Assembly (NCBI GenBank): GCA_937872715.1
Contig: CALMTJ010000198.1
Coordinates: 1-6,775 of the forward strand
Length of the DNA stretch: 6,775 bases
Direction of reading: 5' to 3'
Source of the DNA: an uncultured Methylobacteriaceae bacterium
Lineage (GTDB): Bacteria > Pseudomonadota > Alphaproteobacteria > Rhizobiales > Beijerinckiaceae
In this document: positions 6,446-6,775 of the stretch, in pieces
Layout of the letters: the number at the start of each line of letters is the position of its first letter
Position numbering within the stretch: position 1 is the stretch's first letter
Notes under the pieces: generated by a model
Seen by the model: only the letters and a program-made list of their open reading frames with translations
Told to the model about the DNA's origin: nothing
The model's database searches: none
Position numbers and translations under genes: made by a program

Positions 6446-6455
6446 GCCGATCGGC
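6446..6455. repeat. 10-bp palindrome in the convergent gap
   Basis: GCCGATCGGC is a perfect palindrome within the 27 bases between the importer operon and the convergent DUF4392 gene. It has no spaced loop and no following T-run, so it lacks the features of an intrinsic terminator on either strand. It could be a protein-binding site or chance in GC-rich DNA. Confidence 0.25.
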
Positions 6456-6465
6456 CGATGCGCGA

Positions 6466-6775
6466 TCAATGCGCAAGCCCGACGGTGCCGCCCTCCAGCG
6501 ACTTGCGGACGATGCTGCCGAGGATCTGCACGATCGCCATGGACGTCTCGCCCTCGAGCCCGTCGACGGAGAAGTCGGTGCTGGAGAACATGGCTTCGAG
6601 CCCGCCGGCCGCGAGGCAGGCGCGGATGATCCGCTCCTCCTGCGCCGGGCCGTGCAGGAGCGTGGGCGTGCCGAGGAGGGAGGCGAGCGCGGCCTCGATG
6701 CCGTAGCAGCCCCAGTTCGACATCATGGCGGGGACGACGAGGTCGGTCGGGGTCGTATCGCAGAGCGTCTCGCCA
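6466..6775 (-). CDS. DUF4392 / D-glutamate cyclase-like protein, C-terminal part, cut by window edge
   Basis: A minus-strand frame enters from the right edge (first full codon 6774-6772) and ends at TGA 6466-6468, giving 102 residues. The segment PTDLVVPAMMSNWGCYGIEA (visible residues about 10-29) followed by ALASLLGT resembles the conserved 'SNWG-x-Y' block near the C-terminus of DUF4392 proteins. STDFSVDGLEGETSMAIVQ (about 69-87) resembles their 'xxVDGLPxxxHxxVLexL' ending. DUF4392 includes mammalian mitochondrial D-glutamate cyclase, which turns D-glutamate into 5-oxo-D-proline; most bacterial members are uncharacterised. Members of this kind are about 290-300 residues, so about two thirds lies outside the window, and the true start is not visible: the paired ATGs at 6721-6726 are internal. 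The gene is convergent with the importer operon, so it is not part of that transcript. The family call is from recalled patterns and could be wrong. Confidence 0.65.
   Translation of the reverse strand, partial: GETLCDTTPTDLVVPAMMSNWGCYGIEAALASLLGTPTLLHGPAQEERIIRACLAAGGLEAMFSSTDFSVDGLEGETSMAIVQILGSIVRKSLEGGTVGLAH

Noticed and set aside
6446..6455. Palindrome GCCGATCGGC as an intrinsic terminator
   Set aside because: There is no loop and no T-run on either strand.
6469..6706. Small plus-strand frames at the right end (from 6435 and 6458)
   Set aside because: They lie opposite the DUF4392-like coding frame, have no ribosome binding site of note, and show no family resemblance.

Overview
The window is GC-rich coding DNA with strong G/C preference at third codon positions. 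It looks like an alphaproteobacterial chromosome, plausibly Hyphomicrobiales (Methylobacterium-like). The lineage is inferred from composition and gene families only and is not proven.

Layout, left to right. (1) Minus strand, 1-348: N-terminal part of an M24-family (creatinase / Xaa-Pro aminopeptidase-like) metallopeptidase that runs off the left edge. (2) Minus strand, 413-937: a MarR-like winged-helix regulator of the COG5631 type, upstream of the peptidase and probably cotranscribed with it. (3) 938-1079: a divergent control region with an AT-rich island and a perfect 10-bp palindrome. (4) Plus strand, 1080-6438: a complete five-gene peptide/nickel-type (Dpp/Opp) ABC importer in canonical order: family 5 binding protein, two permeases and two ATPases. 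The genes are very tightly packed, and both ATPases appear to start at GTG codons overlapping the preceding stop (GTGA). (5) Minus strand, 6466-6775: the C-terminal 102 residues of a DUF4392 (D-glutamate cyclase-like) protein, convergent with the transporter operon and running off the right edge.

Working picture (inference): the regulator sits between, and may control, a peptidase operon and an uptake operon. The importer would bring in a peptide-like or amino-acid-derived compound, the M24 enzyme would cleave an imide or amide bond in it, and the DUF4392 protein would act on a D-glutamate-like product. Each family is known. The combination is the most interesting aspect, and the substrate cannot be read from the sequence. 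I see no RNA genes, insertion sequences, CRISPR arrays or defence systems.
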